Below, piece by piece: positions 24,888 to 33,773 of a stretch of 40,267 nt of DNA. The DNA is from Flavobacteriaceae bacterium (GTDB taxonomy: Bacteria > Bacteroidota > Bacteroidia > Flavobacteriales > Weeksellaceae), in assembly GCA_012522185.1 (NCBI GenBank), contig JAAYKY010000005.1:1-40267 (forward strand), written 5' to 3'. The position numbers and the translations under genes are program-made. How positions within the stretch are numbered: the stretch's first letter is position 1; every line of letters starts with the position of its first letter. Below the pieces are notes generated by a model. It did not search any database. It saw nothing but the letters and a program-made list of their open reading frames with translations, and was not told the origin of the DNA.

Positions 24888-24914
24888 CATTGTTATAACA
24901 ATGTGATAACTTTG
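24888..24914 (+). promoter_or_regulatory. Operator palindrome and -7 box of mazEF
   Basis: CATTGTTATAACAATG (24888-24903) is a perfect 16-base palindrome directly upstream of TAACTTTG (24907-24914). A second inverted pair, ATCACATT (24871-24878) and AATGTGAT (24900-24907), surrounds it. A palindrome in this position fits an autorepressor site for the antitoxin or toxin-antitoxin complex. Confidence 0.7.
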
Positions 24915-24927
24915 CTTAAAATCAAGT

Positions 24928-25173
24928 ATGGAAACCAATATTATTAAAGTCGGAAATTCCAAAGGAATTATCATTCCGTCAAAACTTCTGAAAATGATTG
25001 GTTTGACCGACAAAGCTCGCATCAAAGTTTTGGACGATAAAATCATGATTGAACCCATTAAAAATCCGCGTGAAGGTTGGGAAGAATTAATTCTCGCGGA
25101 TATTGAGAAAAATGGTGTTCCGGTCAATGAATTACCGGATGTTTTTGAGGATGAAAATTTCGAGGAATGGTAA
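24928..25173 (+). CDS. mazE: MazE/AbrB-type antitoxin
   Basis: This 81-aa protein has an N-terminal swapped-hairpin (SpoVT/AbrB) DNA-binding domain: IIKVGNSKGIIIPSKLLK, then a beta strand with KIMIEPIK. An acidic C-terminal tail (NELPDVFEDENFEEW) would bind the toxin. It overlaps the toxin gene by seven bases. The palindrome upstream is the likely autoregulatory site. Confidence 0.9.
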   Translation: METNIIKVGNSKGIIIPSKLLKMIGLTDKARIKVLDDKIMIEPIKNPREGWEELILADIEKNGVPVNELPDVFEDENFEEW

Positions 25174-25487
25174 AGCAATATGAAATTTACTGGATTAATT
25201 TAGATCCGACCGTCGGAAGTGAGATCAAAAAAACTCGTCCTTGCGTGGTCATTTCACCGGATGTTTCCAATAAATTATTGAATACGGTTTTGATTGCTCC
25301 TATAACTTCTACCCTTCGGAATTTGCCCATGCGATTTGAATTAAATTTAGAAAATAAAACCGGAATTGTTTGTCTGGATCAAATTCGATGTGTCGATAAA
25401 TCAAGGTTAACTAAAAAAATCAGTAAACTTTCAAATTCGGAAACAGAAGTTCTGAAATCAATTTTAAAAGAATATTTAATTGATTAA
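25167..25487 (+). CDS. mazF: MazF-type endoribonuclease toxin
   Basis: This 106-aa protein of the PemK/MazF family cleaves RNA. It begins QYEIYWINLDPTVGSEIKKTRPCVVIS, with the catalytic Arg in KKTRP, and continues with LIAPITST and GIVCLDQIRCVDK. Length is normal. The start overlaps the antitoxin stop, the usual coupling in such modules. The target sequence cannot be told here. The macroglobulin gene follows after 45 bases. Confidence 0.93.
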   Translation: MVKQYEIYWINLDPTVGSEIKKTRPCVVISPDVSNKLLNTVLIAPITSTLRNLPMRFELNLENKTGIVCLDQIRCVDKSRLTKKISKLSNSETEVLKSILKEYLID

Positions 25488-25532
25488 CCAACCCTTTTGC
25501 ATTAAATTACATCTATATAGAAAAACCCATTT

Positions 25533-28500
25533 ATGAAAAATTTTCTTTTTCTCATCATAATTTTAACCTTCTCATTTTCAATGGCACAGAAAAAATTTGA
25601 TTATAATTCCAAATGGAAAGAAATCGAAAAGCAGGAACAAGACGGCTTACTGAAAAGCGTTTTACCTGCGGTCAATTCGATTTATGCGCAAGCAAAAAAA
25701 GACAAAAATTCGCAGGAAATCATTCGGGCTTTGCTTTATCAGTCCAAAATTGCAATTGCCACTTCCGATGATGATGATACTGAATTACAGATAGTTGAAA
25801 ACTTCCAAAAAGAAATTTTCGAAGCCAAAGGAATGGAGAAATCGGTTTTGCAATCTATGTTGGCAGAATTGTATTTCAATTATTACCAGGAAAATCAATG
25901 GAAAATCAACCAAAGAACCGAAACTGCCGAAAGCACCGGAAATGATTTCCGCTTCTGGACTGAAAATATTTTTCAGCAAAAATCCGCTGAATTATATCTG
26001 CAATCCATTGAAAATCAAAAAGAATTGCAAAATGAACCGATTGGGAATTGGGATTATCTGCTGACGAAAGTCGAAGAAAGCCGTTCGCTTCGTCCTACTT
26101 TGTATGATTTTCTGGCGCACCGAGCGATTCAATTTTTCCAAACGGAAAACAATTATTATTACCGTGGAAATTACGACGCAAAATCAAACGAGGAGAAAAA
26201 AGAAAAAGTATGGCAAATACTGAAAGACCTCTCCGCATTCCATCTCCAAAAAAACAACCAAGATGCGTATTTGTACAACCAATTTGAATTATTAAAAGCC
26301 GAAACAAATGATAGAAATTCAGACGAATATTTGAATGAATTAATTGCATTGTCAAAGAAATTCCCAACTACGGAGTACAACGCTTATATCTTGTTTGAAA
26401 TTGCCAATTTTCATTTGACAAAAGCGGCCAACGAAGAGCCAAAAGCCTTTGATAAAAAGAAAGTATCAACCGAAAAAACTTTATCGGTGCTGAATGAAAT
26501 TCAAACCAAATACCCGAAATCATCGATTTTAATTGAAGCAGAAAAGCTTCAAAAACAAATTCTTTCGTCGGATTTTAGAATTCAGGTTGAAACTTATATT
26601 TCTCCGGATCTGAATACGCCGATACGGGTTTCGCATAAAAATCTGGACAAATTGTATTTTAAAGTATTGAAATACAACGAAGATTTGCTAATGATTTTAA
26701 GACGCTTGCCAAATGACTTTGAAAAATATAAACAACAAAATTTAGACGAAGGAATTAAAAAGTCACAATTAGAAAAAGAATTCCAACTCGATTTAAAAAC
26801 CTTTGACGATTATCAGGAACATTCCACCATCGCCAAACTCGATCCGTTGAAATCCGGTCGTTATCTGGTTTTGGCTTCCAATAATGCGGATTTCCAAGTC
26901 AGTTCAGAAGGCTTTGTTTTTCAGTACCAAATTCTGGATGTTTCGGCTTATTCCATTGTTTTCCGAGAAAATGAAATTTTGGTGACCGAACGGGAAAGTG
27001 GAATTCCGGCGGTCAAACAAAAAGTAGATGTTTTTGAAACGAAAAACAACAAGGAATCAAAAGTTAAAACACTCACCACCAACGAATTTGGAATAGCCGA
27101 TGTAAATTATTCTAAAGAAAATTATCGGACTCTTGCTTTTAAAATGGTCGGCGAAGAAGTTTCCTATCATAATTATTATTATAGAAATCATTCCGATAAT
27201 TCACCACAAGTTGGTAAAAGTTCAAAAATTTTTACGGATCGTGCCATTTATCGTCCTGGACAAACTGTTTATTTCAAAGTAATTCATTATCAAACGAATA
27301 AAGACGAAACTAAAACCGTTCTTAAAGATTTTAAAACTTATGTGAGTTTATATGATGTAAATGATCAATTGATTACCTATTTAGAATTGACAACAAATGA
27401 TTTTGGTTCTGTTTCAGGTGAATTTATTTTACCTTCTGGGGGTTTGACAGGGCAATATTACATCAAGGATACAAATAGTGCGAAATATTATTTCAGCGTG
27501 GAAGAATACAAACGCCCACGATTTGAAGTGGAATTTGAGGATGTAAAAGACACTTTCAAACTCGAAGAAGAAATCACCGCCAAAGGAAAAGCCACGGCTT
27601 ATTCGGGCGCCAACATCGACAATGCCAAAGTCGTTTACAGAGTGTATCGCCAGGCGATTTATCCGTATTGGCCTTGGTGGAAACGCGGCTCTTTCCCTCA
27701 AAGTGAACCGGCAGAAGAAATCACGCACGGCGAAACAATGACCGACGCAGACGGGAAATTTGAGGTAAAATTCAATGCAAAAGCTGCTCCGGTCGTTTCG
27801 AGTAGCCTCAACGACCGGAGTTCGGGGGCTGAGGATACTCGAAGCCCCAGAACCTATACTTATCGCATCGTTGCCGACATCATCGACCTTAATGGCGAAA
27901 CCCGTTCGTCCGAGCAGTCGATTACCGTGGGCGATCTTCGTTTTATGCTGAATATTCCGGTGGCGGATCGAATTGAAATTTCAGAATTCGACTCCATTCC
28001 GATTGTGACGAATAATCTCAACGGACAATTTGTTCCGGCAAAAGGAAAAATCACGCTGACCAAAATCAATCCGCCTTCAAGGGTTTTACGCGATTCGCCT
28101 TTGCAACCAACCGATTATGAATTGTATCCGAAAGATGAATTCATCAATTATTTCCCACACGAAGCTTATGGCGATGAAAACCAAAAAGAAAACTGGGCAA
28201 AAGAAACTCCGGTTTTGAATGAAAATTTCGACACAGAAAAATCCAAATCCCTGAAAATCAATCCTAAAAACTGGAAAGAAGGAACTTATATTTTGCGTGG
28301 ATTTATTCTGGACGGAAAAGACAGCATTCCGCACGAACGATTGGTTTATCTCTACCGAAACGAAAAGAAATCGCCCGTGGACAACGAGATTTTCAATGCG
28401 ACTTTGAACCAATCGACTTACAAACCCGGTGAAACAGCCGTTCTTAATTTGACTTCCGCAACGGAAAATTCAGAAGTTTTGGTTCAATTGGAAGCAGACG

Positions 28501-31500
28501 GAAAAATCATTAAATCGGAAAAAATTAAATTGAACAACAATGTAAATAACTTCCGTTTTCCGATTGATGAAAAACACCGTGGAAATGTCTTTCTACATTA
28601 TTATTTCGGGAAATTCAATACCGCAAAATCCGGAACGATTACGGTAAATGTTCCGCAGGTCGATACTTCGCTGAAAATCACCGCCGGAACACTTCGGGAT
28701 AAATTACAACCCGGACAGGAAGAAATTTGGGAACTGACCGTGAGCGGCGAAGGAAAAGATAAATTCCTGGCCGAAATGCTGGCGACGATGTACGATGCTT
28801 CTTTGGATCAATTCAAATCGAATTCCATCAACTTCCCGATGGGCATCAAAACCAATTATTCATCCTTTCGTTGGAATACCTATCAGAGTTTCGGAACGAA
28901 TTATTTCAATTATTTAATTCAAAATCCTTATCAATATTATTACCCAAATATTTACTTGGCTTTTGATGAACTCAATTGGTTTGGGTTTGGTTGGAACCAA
29001 TACGAGCAGAGAAGATATATGATGATGAAATCAGTGGCTCCGGTTGGAAATGTAGCGGATGCACTTCAAGGTCAAGTTGCCGGAATTGCTTTGGAGGAAA
29101 GTGCTGTGGAAATGGAAGTTGTCACAACAACAGCTTATTCAAGTGCAAATGTTGTAACAATTCGAGGAAACTCTACTTTAGAAGATAATCCAAATGCTTT
29201 AATAGTGGTGGATGGAGTAATCGTAAATCGTGAAGATTTTAAAGCAGAAAGTGTAACTAATATAAATGTTTTAAAAGGAGACGAGGCTACTGCTATTTAT
29301 GGTGCACGTGGTGCAAACGGAGTTATTATCATTACGACCAAACAGGCAGAAGAAAAGTTGAACCAAGTACAAGCAAGAAGTAATCTACAAGAAACCGCTT
29401 TCTTCTATCCGAATTTGCGCACCGACGAAAAAGGAAATGTGAAAATCCAATTCACCACTCCCGAAAGCCTGACTTCCTGGAAATTTATGGCGACGGCGCA
29501 TACACCTGACTTACGCACCGGATATTTCGAAACCACCGTCAGAACCCAAAAAGAATTGATGGTTGTTCCCAATCCGCCGAGATTTTTACGAGAAGGCGAT
29601 CAAATTACTTTCTCTTCCAAAATCACCAATCTTTCCGACAAAGAACTGAGCGGACAAGCCAAACTGATGTTGTTTGATGCGTTTACAATGCAACCGGTGG
29701 ATGCGGAATTTAATAATACAAATGCGACGAAAAACATCTCCGTTTCCAAAGGCAACAGCACAGAAATTTCCTGGACACTGAACATTCCGCAAACCCGACA
29801 GGCCATTGTGTATCGGGTTGTGGCTTCGGCAAGCGATTTTTCGGACGGCGAAGAATCGGCTTTACCGATTTTATCGAACCGTATGATGGTAACCGAAACT
29901 TTGCCGATTCATGTGCGCGAAGGTCAGATCAAAACTTTCACTTTGGATAAATTAAAAAACAATCAGTCGGAAAGCTTAGACCATTTTAAATTGACTTTTG
30001 AAATGACAAGCAATCCGATTTGGTATGCGATTTTCTCTTTGCCGTATTTGCGCGAATATCCATACGAATGTTCGGAACAGGTTTTTGCGCGGCTTTACGG
30101 AAATATGATTTCGCAGCACATCATCCATTCCAATCCGAAAATAAAAGCGGTTTTTGATGATTGGAACGCCAAAGGTGAATTGGTTTCAAAACTCGAACAA
30201 AATCAGGAGCTGAAATCCCTTCTTTTGGAAGAAACGCCTTGGGTGCGCGATGCGCAAAGCGAAGAAGAACAAATGAAACGAATTGCAGTTTTGTTTGATT
30301 TGAATAAAATGCGAAACGAACTTCAATCTGCGTATCAAAAATTAGCAGCCAAACAAAGCGGTTCGGGCGGATTTCCTTGGTTTGAAGGCGGCGATGATAA
30401 TCGATACATCACCACGCACATCGTTTCCGGTTTCGGACATTTGAAAGAAATGGGCATTGATTATGAATCCAATTTCGATATCAATTCCGAAAAAATCTTG
30501 GAAAAAGCCATTGAGTTCATCGACAATGAAATGGAAAAAGAATTTGACAAATATTTGAAAAACAATAAATTGACACCATCGGTTTACAATGGAATTCAAT
30601 ATTTGTATGCGAGAAGTTATTTCTTGGAGAAATATCCGATGAGCAAAAAAGCCAATCAGGCAAAAGATTATTTCCTGAAGGAATTGGACAAAGGAAAATT
30701 TGAACAAGGCTTACAAACCCAAGCGATGTTGGCGATGATTTTCAATCGTTTCGGAAAAAAAGATTTGGCCGTCAAAATTTTAAATTCAATCAAAGACAAT
30801 TCGGTGGAAAGTGACGAAATGGGAATGTATTGGAAATCCAATGTAGCCGGATGGTTCTGGTACCAAGCACCGATTGAAACACAGGCGATGTTGATTGAAG
30901 CATTTGACGAAGTTTTAAGCGATGTTGAGAGCGTAGAAAGTATGAAAGTTTGGTTGTTGAAAAATCGTCAAACCAATCAATGGAGTTCTACCAAATCCAC
31001 TACCGAAGCGGTTTTTGCCCTAATGAGTACCGGAAAAGATTGGGCCAATGCCGAAGAAGGAATTTCAGTGAAAATTGGTGGCGAAAATTTAGACTTAAAA
31101 AAATTGGAAAAAGCACCACAAAGCGGAAGTGGTTATGTAAAAACAAGTTGGGACAAAGAAGAAATCCAACCGGAAATGGCAATAGTAAATGTTCAGAAAA
31201 CTTCTCCGGGCGTGGCTTGGGGCGCGATGTATTGGCAATATTTTGAAGATTTAGATCAAATTACCTCGGCTGAAACAGGCGTGAAATTCCGTAAAGAATT
31301 ATTCCTGAAAAAGAATTCAGATAGCGGACCGGTTTTGACCAAAATTACCGAAAATACACCGATACAAATCGGAGATTTGGTTACGGTACGATTGGAAATC
31401 CAAACCGACAGAGAAATGGAATTTGTGCATATCAAGGACATGCGTGCCAGCGGATTTGAACCGACCAATGTGCTCTCGACTTACAAATGGCAGCAAGGAA

Positions 31501-31697
31501 TGGGTTATTATGAAAGCACCCGCGATGCGGCTACCAATTTCTTCATTGACCGCATGCCGAAAGGAACTTATGTTTTTGAATACGATGTGAGAGCCAACAA
31601 CGCCGGGAATTTCTCCAACGGAATTACTTCGCTTCAAAATATGTATGCGCCAGAGCTAAGCGCCCACAGCGAAGGAATTCGGGTGGAGATTGAGTAA
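25533..31697 (+). CDS. Alpha-2-macroglobulin-like protein with an inserted TonB plug domain
   Basis: This 2054-aa exported protein has a signal peptide (about residues 1-18, ending SFSMAQ) without a lipobox. The N-terminal third is a Bacteroidetes-specific region. Macroglobulin (MG) domains follow, with the FTDRAIYRPGQTVYFKV signature near residues 566-582. Residues of about 1172-1270 form a SusC/RagA-type plug: TIRGNSTL, LIVVDGV, INVLKGDEATAIYGARGANG and IIITTK. The alpha-2-macroglobulin core resumes at TAFFYPNLRTDEKGNVKI. The thioester motif C-x-E-Q is intact at 1513-1516 (YECSEQ). The protein should trap proteases in the cell envelope. The plug occupies the place of the bait region. A palindromic element is read in frame at residues 752-772. 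No PbpC-type partner gene is adjacent. Confidence 0.9.
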   Translation: MKNFLFLIIILTFSFSMAQKKFDYNSKWKEIEKQEQDGLLKSVLPAVNSIYAQAKKDKNSQEIIRALLYQSKIAIATSDDDDTELQIVENFQKEIFEAKGMEKSVLQSMLAELYFNYYQENQWKINQRTETAESTGNDFRFWTENIFQQKSAELYLQSIENQKELQNEPIGNWDYLLTKVEESRSLRPTLYDFLAHRAIQFFQTENNYYYRGNYDAKSNEEKKEKVWQILKDLSAFHLQKNNQDAYLYNQFELLKAETNDRNSDEYLNELIALSKKFPTTEYNAYILFEIANFHLTKAANEEPKAFDKKKVSTEKTLSVLNEIQTKYPKSSILIEAEKLQKQILSSDFRIQVETYISPDLNTPIRVSHKNLDKLYFKVLKYNEDLLMILRRLPNDFEKYKQQNLDEGIKKSQLEKEFQLDLKTFDDYQEHSTIAKLDPLKSGRYLVLASNNADFQVSSEGFVFQYQILDVSAYSIVFRENEILVTERESGIPAVKQKVDVFETKNNKESKVKTLTTNEFGIADVNYSKENYRTLAFKMVGEEVSYHNYYYRNHSDNSPQVGKSSKIFTDRAIYRPGQTVYFKVIHYQTNKDETKTVLKDFKTYVSLYDVNDQLITYLELTTNDFGSVSGEFILPSGGLTGQYYIKDTNSAKYYFSVEEYKRPRFEVEFEDVKDTFKLEEEITAKGKATAYSGANIDNAKVVYRVYRQAIYPYWPWWKRGSFPQSEPAEEITHGETMTDADGKFEVKFNAKAAPVVSSSLNDRSSGAEDTRSPRTYTYRIVADIIDLNGETRSSEQSITVGDLRFMLNIPVADRIEISEFDSIPIVTNNLNGQFVPAKGKITLTKINPPSRVLRDSPLQPTDYELYPKDEFINYFPHEAYGDENQKENWAKETPVLNENFDTEKSKSLKINPKNWKEGTYILRGFILDGKDSIPHERLVYLYRNEKKSPVDNEIFNATLNQSTYKPGETAVLNLTSATENSEVLVQLEADGKIIKSEKIKLNNNVNNFRFPIDEKHRGNVFLHYYFGKFNTAKSGTITVNVPQVDTSLKITAGTLRDKLQPGQEEIWELTVSGEGKDKFLAEMLATMYDASLDQFKSNSINFPMGIKTNYSSFRWNTYQSFGTNYFNYLIQNPYQYYYPNIYLAFDELNWFGFGWNQYEQRRYMMMKSVAPVGNVADALQGQVAGIALEESAVEMEVVTTTAYSSANVVTIRGNSTLEDNPNALIVVDGVIVNREDFKAESVTNINVLKGDEATAIYGARGANGVIIITTKQAEEKLNQVQARSNLQETAFFYPNLRTDEKGNVKIQFTTPESLTSWKFMATAHTPDLRTGYFETTVRTQKELMVVPNPPRFLREGDQITFSSKITNLSDKELSGQAKLMLFDAFTMQPVDAEFNNTNATKNISVSKGNSTEISWTLNIPQTRQAIVYRVVASASDFSDGEESALPILSNRMMVTETLPIHVREGQIKTFTLDKLKNNQSESLDHFKLTFEMTSNPIWYAIFSLPYLREYPYECSEQVFARLYGNMISQHIIHSNPKIKAVFDDWNAKGELVSKLEQNQELKSLLLEETPWVRDAQSEEEQMKRIAVLFDLNKMRNELQSAYQKLAAKQSGSGGFPWFEGGDDNRYITTHIVSGFGHLKEMGIDYESNFDINSEKILEKAIEFIDNEMEKEFDKYLKNNKLTPSVYNGIQYLYARSYFLEKYPMSKKANQAKDYFLKELDKGKFEQGLQTQAMLAMIFNRFGKKDLAVKILNSIKDNSVESDEMGMYWKSNVAGWFWYQAPIETQAMLIEAFDEVLSDVESVESMKVWLLKNRQTNQWSSTKSTTEAVFALMSTGKDWANAEEGISVKIGGENLDLKKLEKAPQSGSGYVKTSWDKEEIQPEMAIVNVQKTSPGVAWGAMYWQYFEDLDQITSAETGVKFRKELFLKKNSDSGPVLTKITENTPIQIGDLVTVRLEIQTDREMEFVHIKDMRASGFEPTNVLSTYKWQQGMGYYESTRDAATNFFIDRMPKGTYVFEYDVRANNAGNFSNGITSLQNMYAPELSAHSEGIRVEIE
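27787..27848. repeat. Two palindromes read in frame inside the macroglobulin gene
   Basis: CTCCGGTCGTT (27787-27797) pairs perfectly with AACGACCGGAG (27810-27820). GGGGCT (27825-27830) pairs with AGCCCC (27843-27848). Loop words TTCGAGTAGCCTCA and CTGAGGATACTCGAAG resemble the CTTCGACTxCGCTCAG-type repeats seen between genes in many Bacteroidetes. They encode a Ser/Asp/Arg-rich stretch, unlike the flanking beta-domain sequence. Confidence 0.75.
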
Positions 31698-31741
31698 TAG
31701 ATTTCAAGTTTAAGTATGTTCTAAAAAGTCCTGTATAAATA

Positions 31742-31850
31742 GAACGCGGATACCGCTGATCCGCAAGCGGAACCGCGGATTTTTGCAGATTGAAAATAAT
31801 AAAATCCGTGTACATCAGCGATTTGTTTTAGCAATCCGCAGTCAGCGTTC
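31742..31850. repeat. Dispersed GC-richer repeat with GAACGC...GCGTTC ends
   Basis: The stretch starts GAACGCGGAT and ends GCAGTCAGCGTTC, so its ends are inverted. It contains several CCGCGGAT/ATCCGC words and the CCGTGTACATCAGCG core, similar to the repeats near 3955-3985 and 4125-4160. It stands between the macroglobulin and GxxExxY genes and may also act as a terminator. Confidence 0.6.
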
Positions 31851-31934
31851 AAAAAAAACTTGTAAAATTAAACGCGAGTAATTAAACTTATATAACTAAT
31901 CTTCAAAAAATTTTATCTTCAGCTAAAAATTGCT

Positions 31935-32333
31935 ATGGAATTATTACACAAAGATTTAACAGATCAAATTCTTAAAGCATTCTACGATGTTTATAACGAG
32001 ATGGGGTATGGATTTTTAGAAAAGGTTTATCAGAATTCGCTTTATTTAGAATTAAAAACAAGAGGTTTTGATGTGAAAGCACATAGTCAGATTAAGGTAT
32101 TTTACAAAGGATTTGAAGTTGGAGTATATTTTGCCGATTTAATCGTAAATGATTTAGTTATACTCGAATTGAAGGCGACAGATTTTAATATTGAAGAATT
32201 TGAATGGCAATTGGTAAATTATCTACGTGCGACTCCTATAGAAGTTGGATTACTGCTCAATTTCGGAAAACAACCTGAGTTTAAAAGAAAAGTATTCTCC
32301 AATGAGAGAAAAAAATTAAAGGATTTTCATTAA
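31935..32333 (+). CDS. GxxExxY protein (predicted PD-(D/E)XK fold)
   Basis: This 132-aa complete member has the defining G-F-L-E-K-V-Y at residues 26-32. The segment YFADLIVNDLVILELKA gives Asp68, Glu78 and Lys80, the pattern of a PD-(D/E)XK nuclease core. The C-terminal GLLLNFGKQPEFKR is also typical. The family is very common in Bacteroidetes, and its function is unproven. It sits alone between repeats, with no restriction genes near. A second, incomplete member is at 1-95. Confidence 0.88.
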   Translation: MELLHKDLTDQILKAFYDVYNEMGYGFLEKVYQNSLYLELKTRGFDVKAHSQIKVFYKGFEVGVYFADLIVNDLVILELKATDFNIEEFEWQLVNYLRATPIEVGLLLNFGKQPEFKRKVFSNERKKLKDFH

Positions 32334-32342
32334 ATTTTCTAA

Positions 32343-32378
32343 AAAAGCCGCCTCAGGTTTTATTTTGAAACGGCTTTT
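32343..32378. terminator. Bidirectional terminator between convergent genes
   Basis: AAAAGCCG (32343-32350) pairs with CGGCTTTT (32371-32378). T-runs follow on both strands. It separates the GxxExxY gene from the CFDC lipoprotein gene that converges on it. Confidence 0.8.
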
Positions 32379-32394
32379 CTTATTTTAGACATTA

Positions 32395-32646
32395 TTATAA
32401 TCCCATATTACAAGCTTCCTGCAATCCGGATTTAACCTCACCCCAAGTCGCTCCGTCCAATGAGACTTCTTCATGTTCTCCCAAAAAGGAAATTGTATAA
32501 AAATCATCCCCTTCGTTGTAACAATATTGCATCTTGACAAACAAGTTACAATCAAAACAATCTCGTCCGCCGTCATCATCTTTGGAACAATTAATAAAAC
32601 TTAGAGAACTGGCTACAGCCAATAAGATAAACGCAATTTTTTTCAT
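32395..32646 (-). CDS. CFDC small lipoprotein, paralog 1
   Basis: This 83-aa protein has a lipoprotein signal with Cys20 in SLSFINC, followed by S-K-D-D-D. The mature domain of about 63 residues contains Cys30-Phe-Asp-Cys33, Y-Cys42 and a final Cys79 near the end. The same pattern occurs in the proteins at 32782 and 33774. Four mature cysteines suggest two disulfides in the envelope. I know no named family for it. It probably came from local duplication. Confidence 0.8.
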   Translation of the reverse strand: MKKIAFILLAVASSLSFINCSKDDDGGRDCFDCNLFVKMQYCYNEGDDFYTISFLGEHEEVSLDGATWGEVKSGLQEACNMGL

Positions 32647-32781
32647 GATAATTTATTTAATTTTATAAGTGAATTGGATTGAATACAAACCCGATTCACA
32701 GTCTCTAACTTAGTGTCCGGATTCCTCAGAAGTAAACATTCAAAAATTAAAAAATTATCTTTTCACAAAAATAGTAAGAAA

Positions 32782-33027
32782 TCAGTACTGCTCACATAGC
32801 TCTTCCATTTCAGCTTTAAATTCTTCCCAAGACTGATCGCCCAATGGATATTCATGCGTCACGCCCATTCCTATTGTGGTAACGGTATAATTATCTCCAG
32901 ATTTACAATATTGAATTTTAATTCCGCTGGTTCGGCAATCGAAACAGTTGCCACTGTCATCATCATTTGAGCAATTCACGTTAAAAAAGGAAGAGGCTAG
33001 TAGTAAAATAATTACGATCTTCTTCAT
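32782..33027 (-). CDS. CFDC small lipoprotein, paralog 2
   Basis: This 81-aa protein is lipidated at Cys19 (FFNVNC), followed by S-N-D-D-D. The motif C28-F-D-C31, then Y-C41 and C78 three residues before the end repeats the pattern of its two paralogs. It is the most divergent copy, with shorter loops and KIQYCKSGDNYTV in the middle. It has its own promoter and is 135 bases upstream of paralog 1. Confidence 0.8.
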   Translation of the reverse strand: MKKIVIILLLASSFFNVNCSNDDDSGNCFDCRTSGIKIQYCKSGDNYTVTTIGMGVTHEYPLGDQSWEEFKAEMEELCEQY

Positions 33028-33050
33028 GTGAATTAATATTTTATGAAACG

Positions 33051-33081
33051 CGAAATTAGTGCTTTCTATTCAATGCACAAA
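33051..33081 (-). promoter_or_regulatory. Promoter of CFDC lipoprotein paralog 2
   Basis: On the minus strand TTTG (33081-33078), a 19-base spacer and TAATTTCG (33058-33051) match the consensus with one mismatch. The ATG follows after 23 bases. Confidence 0.55.
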
Positions 33082-33267
33082 TATGCTTTGAGAACACAAA
33101 CTATACTCATTTTTATAAAATCATAGTTTTCAGCACTTTGATAGAATTATAATTAATTTTAAATATCCAGTTTTAACTTAATGATAATTTAAAAGTACCA
33201 GAATTGAGTTACATCTATGCAGATATTTGAGTTCCAATAAAGAATTTAGAAAAATTTGGTTACAAAA

Positions 33268-33289
33268 AAAGTCGAGAGAATTCGGCTTT
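33268..33289 (-). terminator. Terminator overlapping the stop of the TonB-C-like gene
   Basis: On the minus strand AAAGCCGA (33289-33282) and TCGACTTT (33275-33268) form a stem with one mismatch followed by TTTT. It overlaps the stop codon at 33289. Confidence 0.6.
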
Positions 33290-33720
33290 TATTTATCTTG
33301 TGATAAATCAATTGTAAATTTATAATTAACCAATTTCCCTTTATAAGTGGCAGGTTTTATAAAGTTTCCTTTATTATTTTGATGTTTAAACACCTCATTT
33401 AATCTTTTTAAAACTTTAACAGCAATGAAGGGATTACTGTCCTCCGTATAGCTAAAATCTTTTACGGTTCCGTCTCGGCTGACTGTAAAGTAAATTATAA
33501 CTTTGTGATTCTTTTTAATTTCTTTTTGAAACTCGTCTCTGTTTAAAGAATATAAATCCCGTAATTCATAAATAAGTTTATCGCGGAAACAAGACTTAAG
33601 CTTTTCATTGGAATCCTTGCGATGGCAGCCATGATAAACTGGAAGAGTATCCACTTGAATTAGTTGAGACCATACCATCGTTCCGAATAGTACTGCTATG
33701 AGAAAAAGAGAAATTTTCAT
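33289..33720 (-). CDS. Exported protein with a TonB C-terminal-like domain
   Basis: This 143-aa protein has a signal peptide (about residues 1-19, ending MVWSQ). A short lead with VDTLPVYHGC and a second Cys in KSCF follows. The rest, VIIYFTVSRDGTVKDFSYTED through VNYKFTIDL, matches the TonB-C-like fold commonly found in small Bacteroidetes periplasmic proteins. It lacks the membrane anchor and proline-rich region of a true TonB, so energy transduction is unlikely. It sits between CFDC paralogs 2 and 3 on the same strand. Confidence 0.75.
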   Translation of the reverse strand: MKISLFLIAVLFGTMVWSQLIQVDTLPVYHGCHRKDSNEKLKSCFRDKLIYELRDLYSLNRDEFQKEIKKNHKVIIYFTVSRDGTVKDFSYTEDSNPFIAVKVLKRLNEVFKHQNNKGNFIKPATYKGKLVNYKFTIDLSQDK

Positions 33721-33736
33721 ATTTGGTTAAATAAAA

Positions 33737-33755
33737 AAGCCGGAAAATCCGGCTT
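33737..33755 (-). terminator. Terminator after CFDC lipoprotein paralog 3
   Basis: AAGCCGGA (33737-33744) and TCCGGCTT (33748-33755) form a perfect 8-bp stem with a 3-base loop. On the minus strand it is followed by TTTT. The downstream TonB-C-like gene would need read-through or its own promoter. Confidence 0.85.
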
Positions 33756-33773
33756 ACATTATCTGAACTTGCA

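Noticed and set aside
29046-29345. A separate TonB receptor gene within the macroglobulin frame
   Set aside because: The plug is in frame with both flanks, without a start, stop or signal peptide, and no beta-barrel follows.
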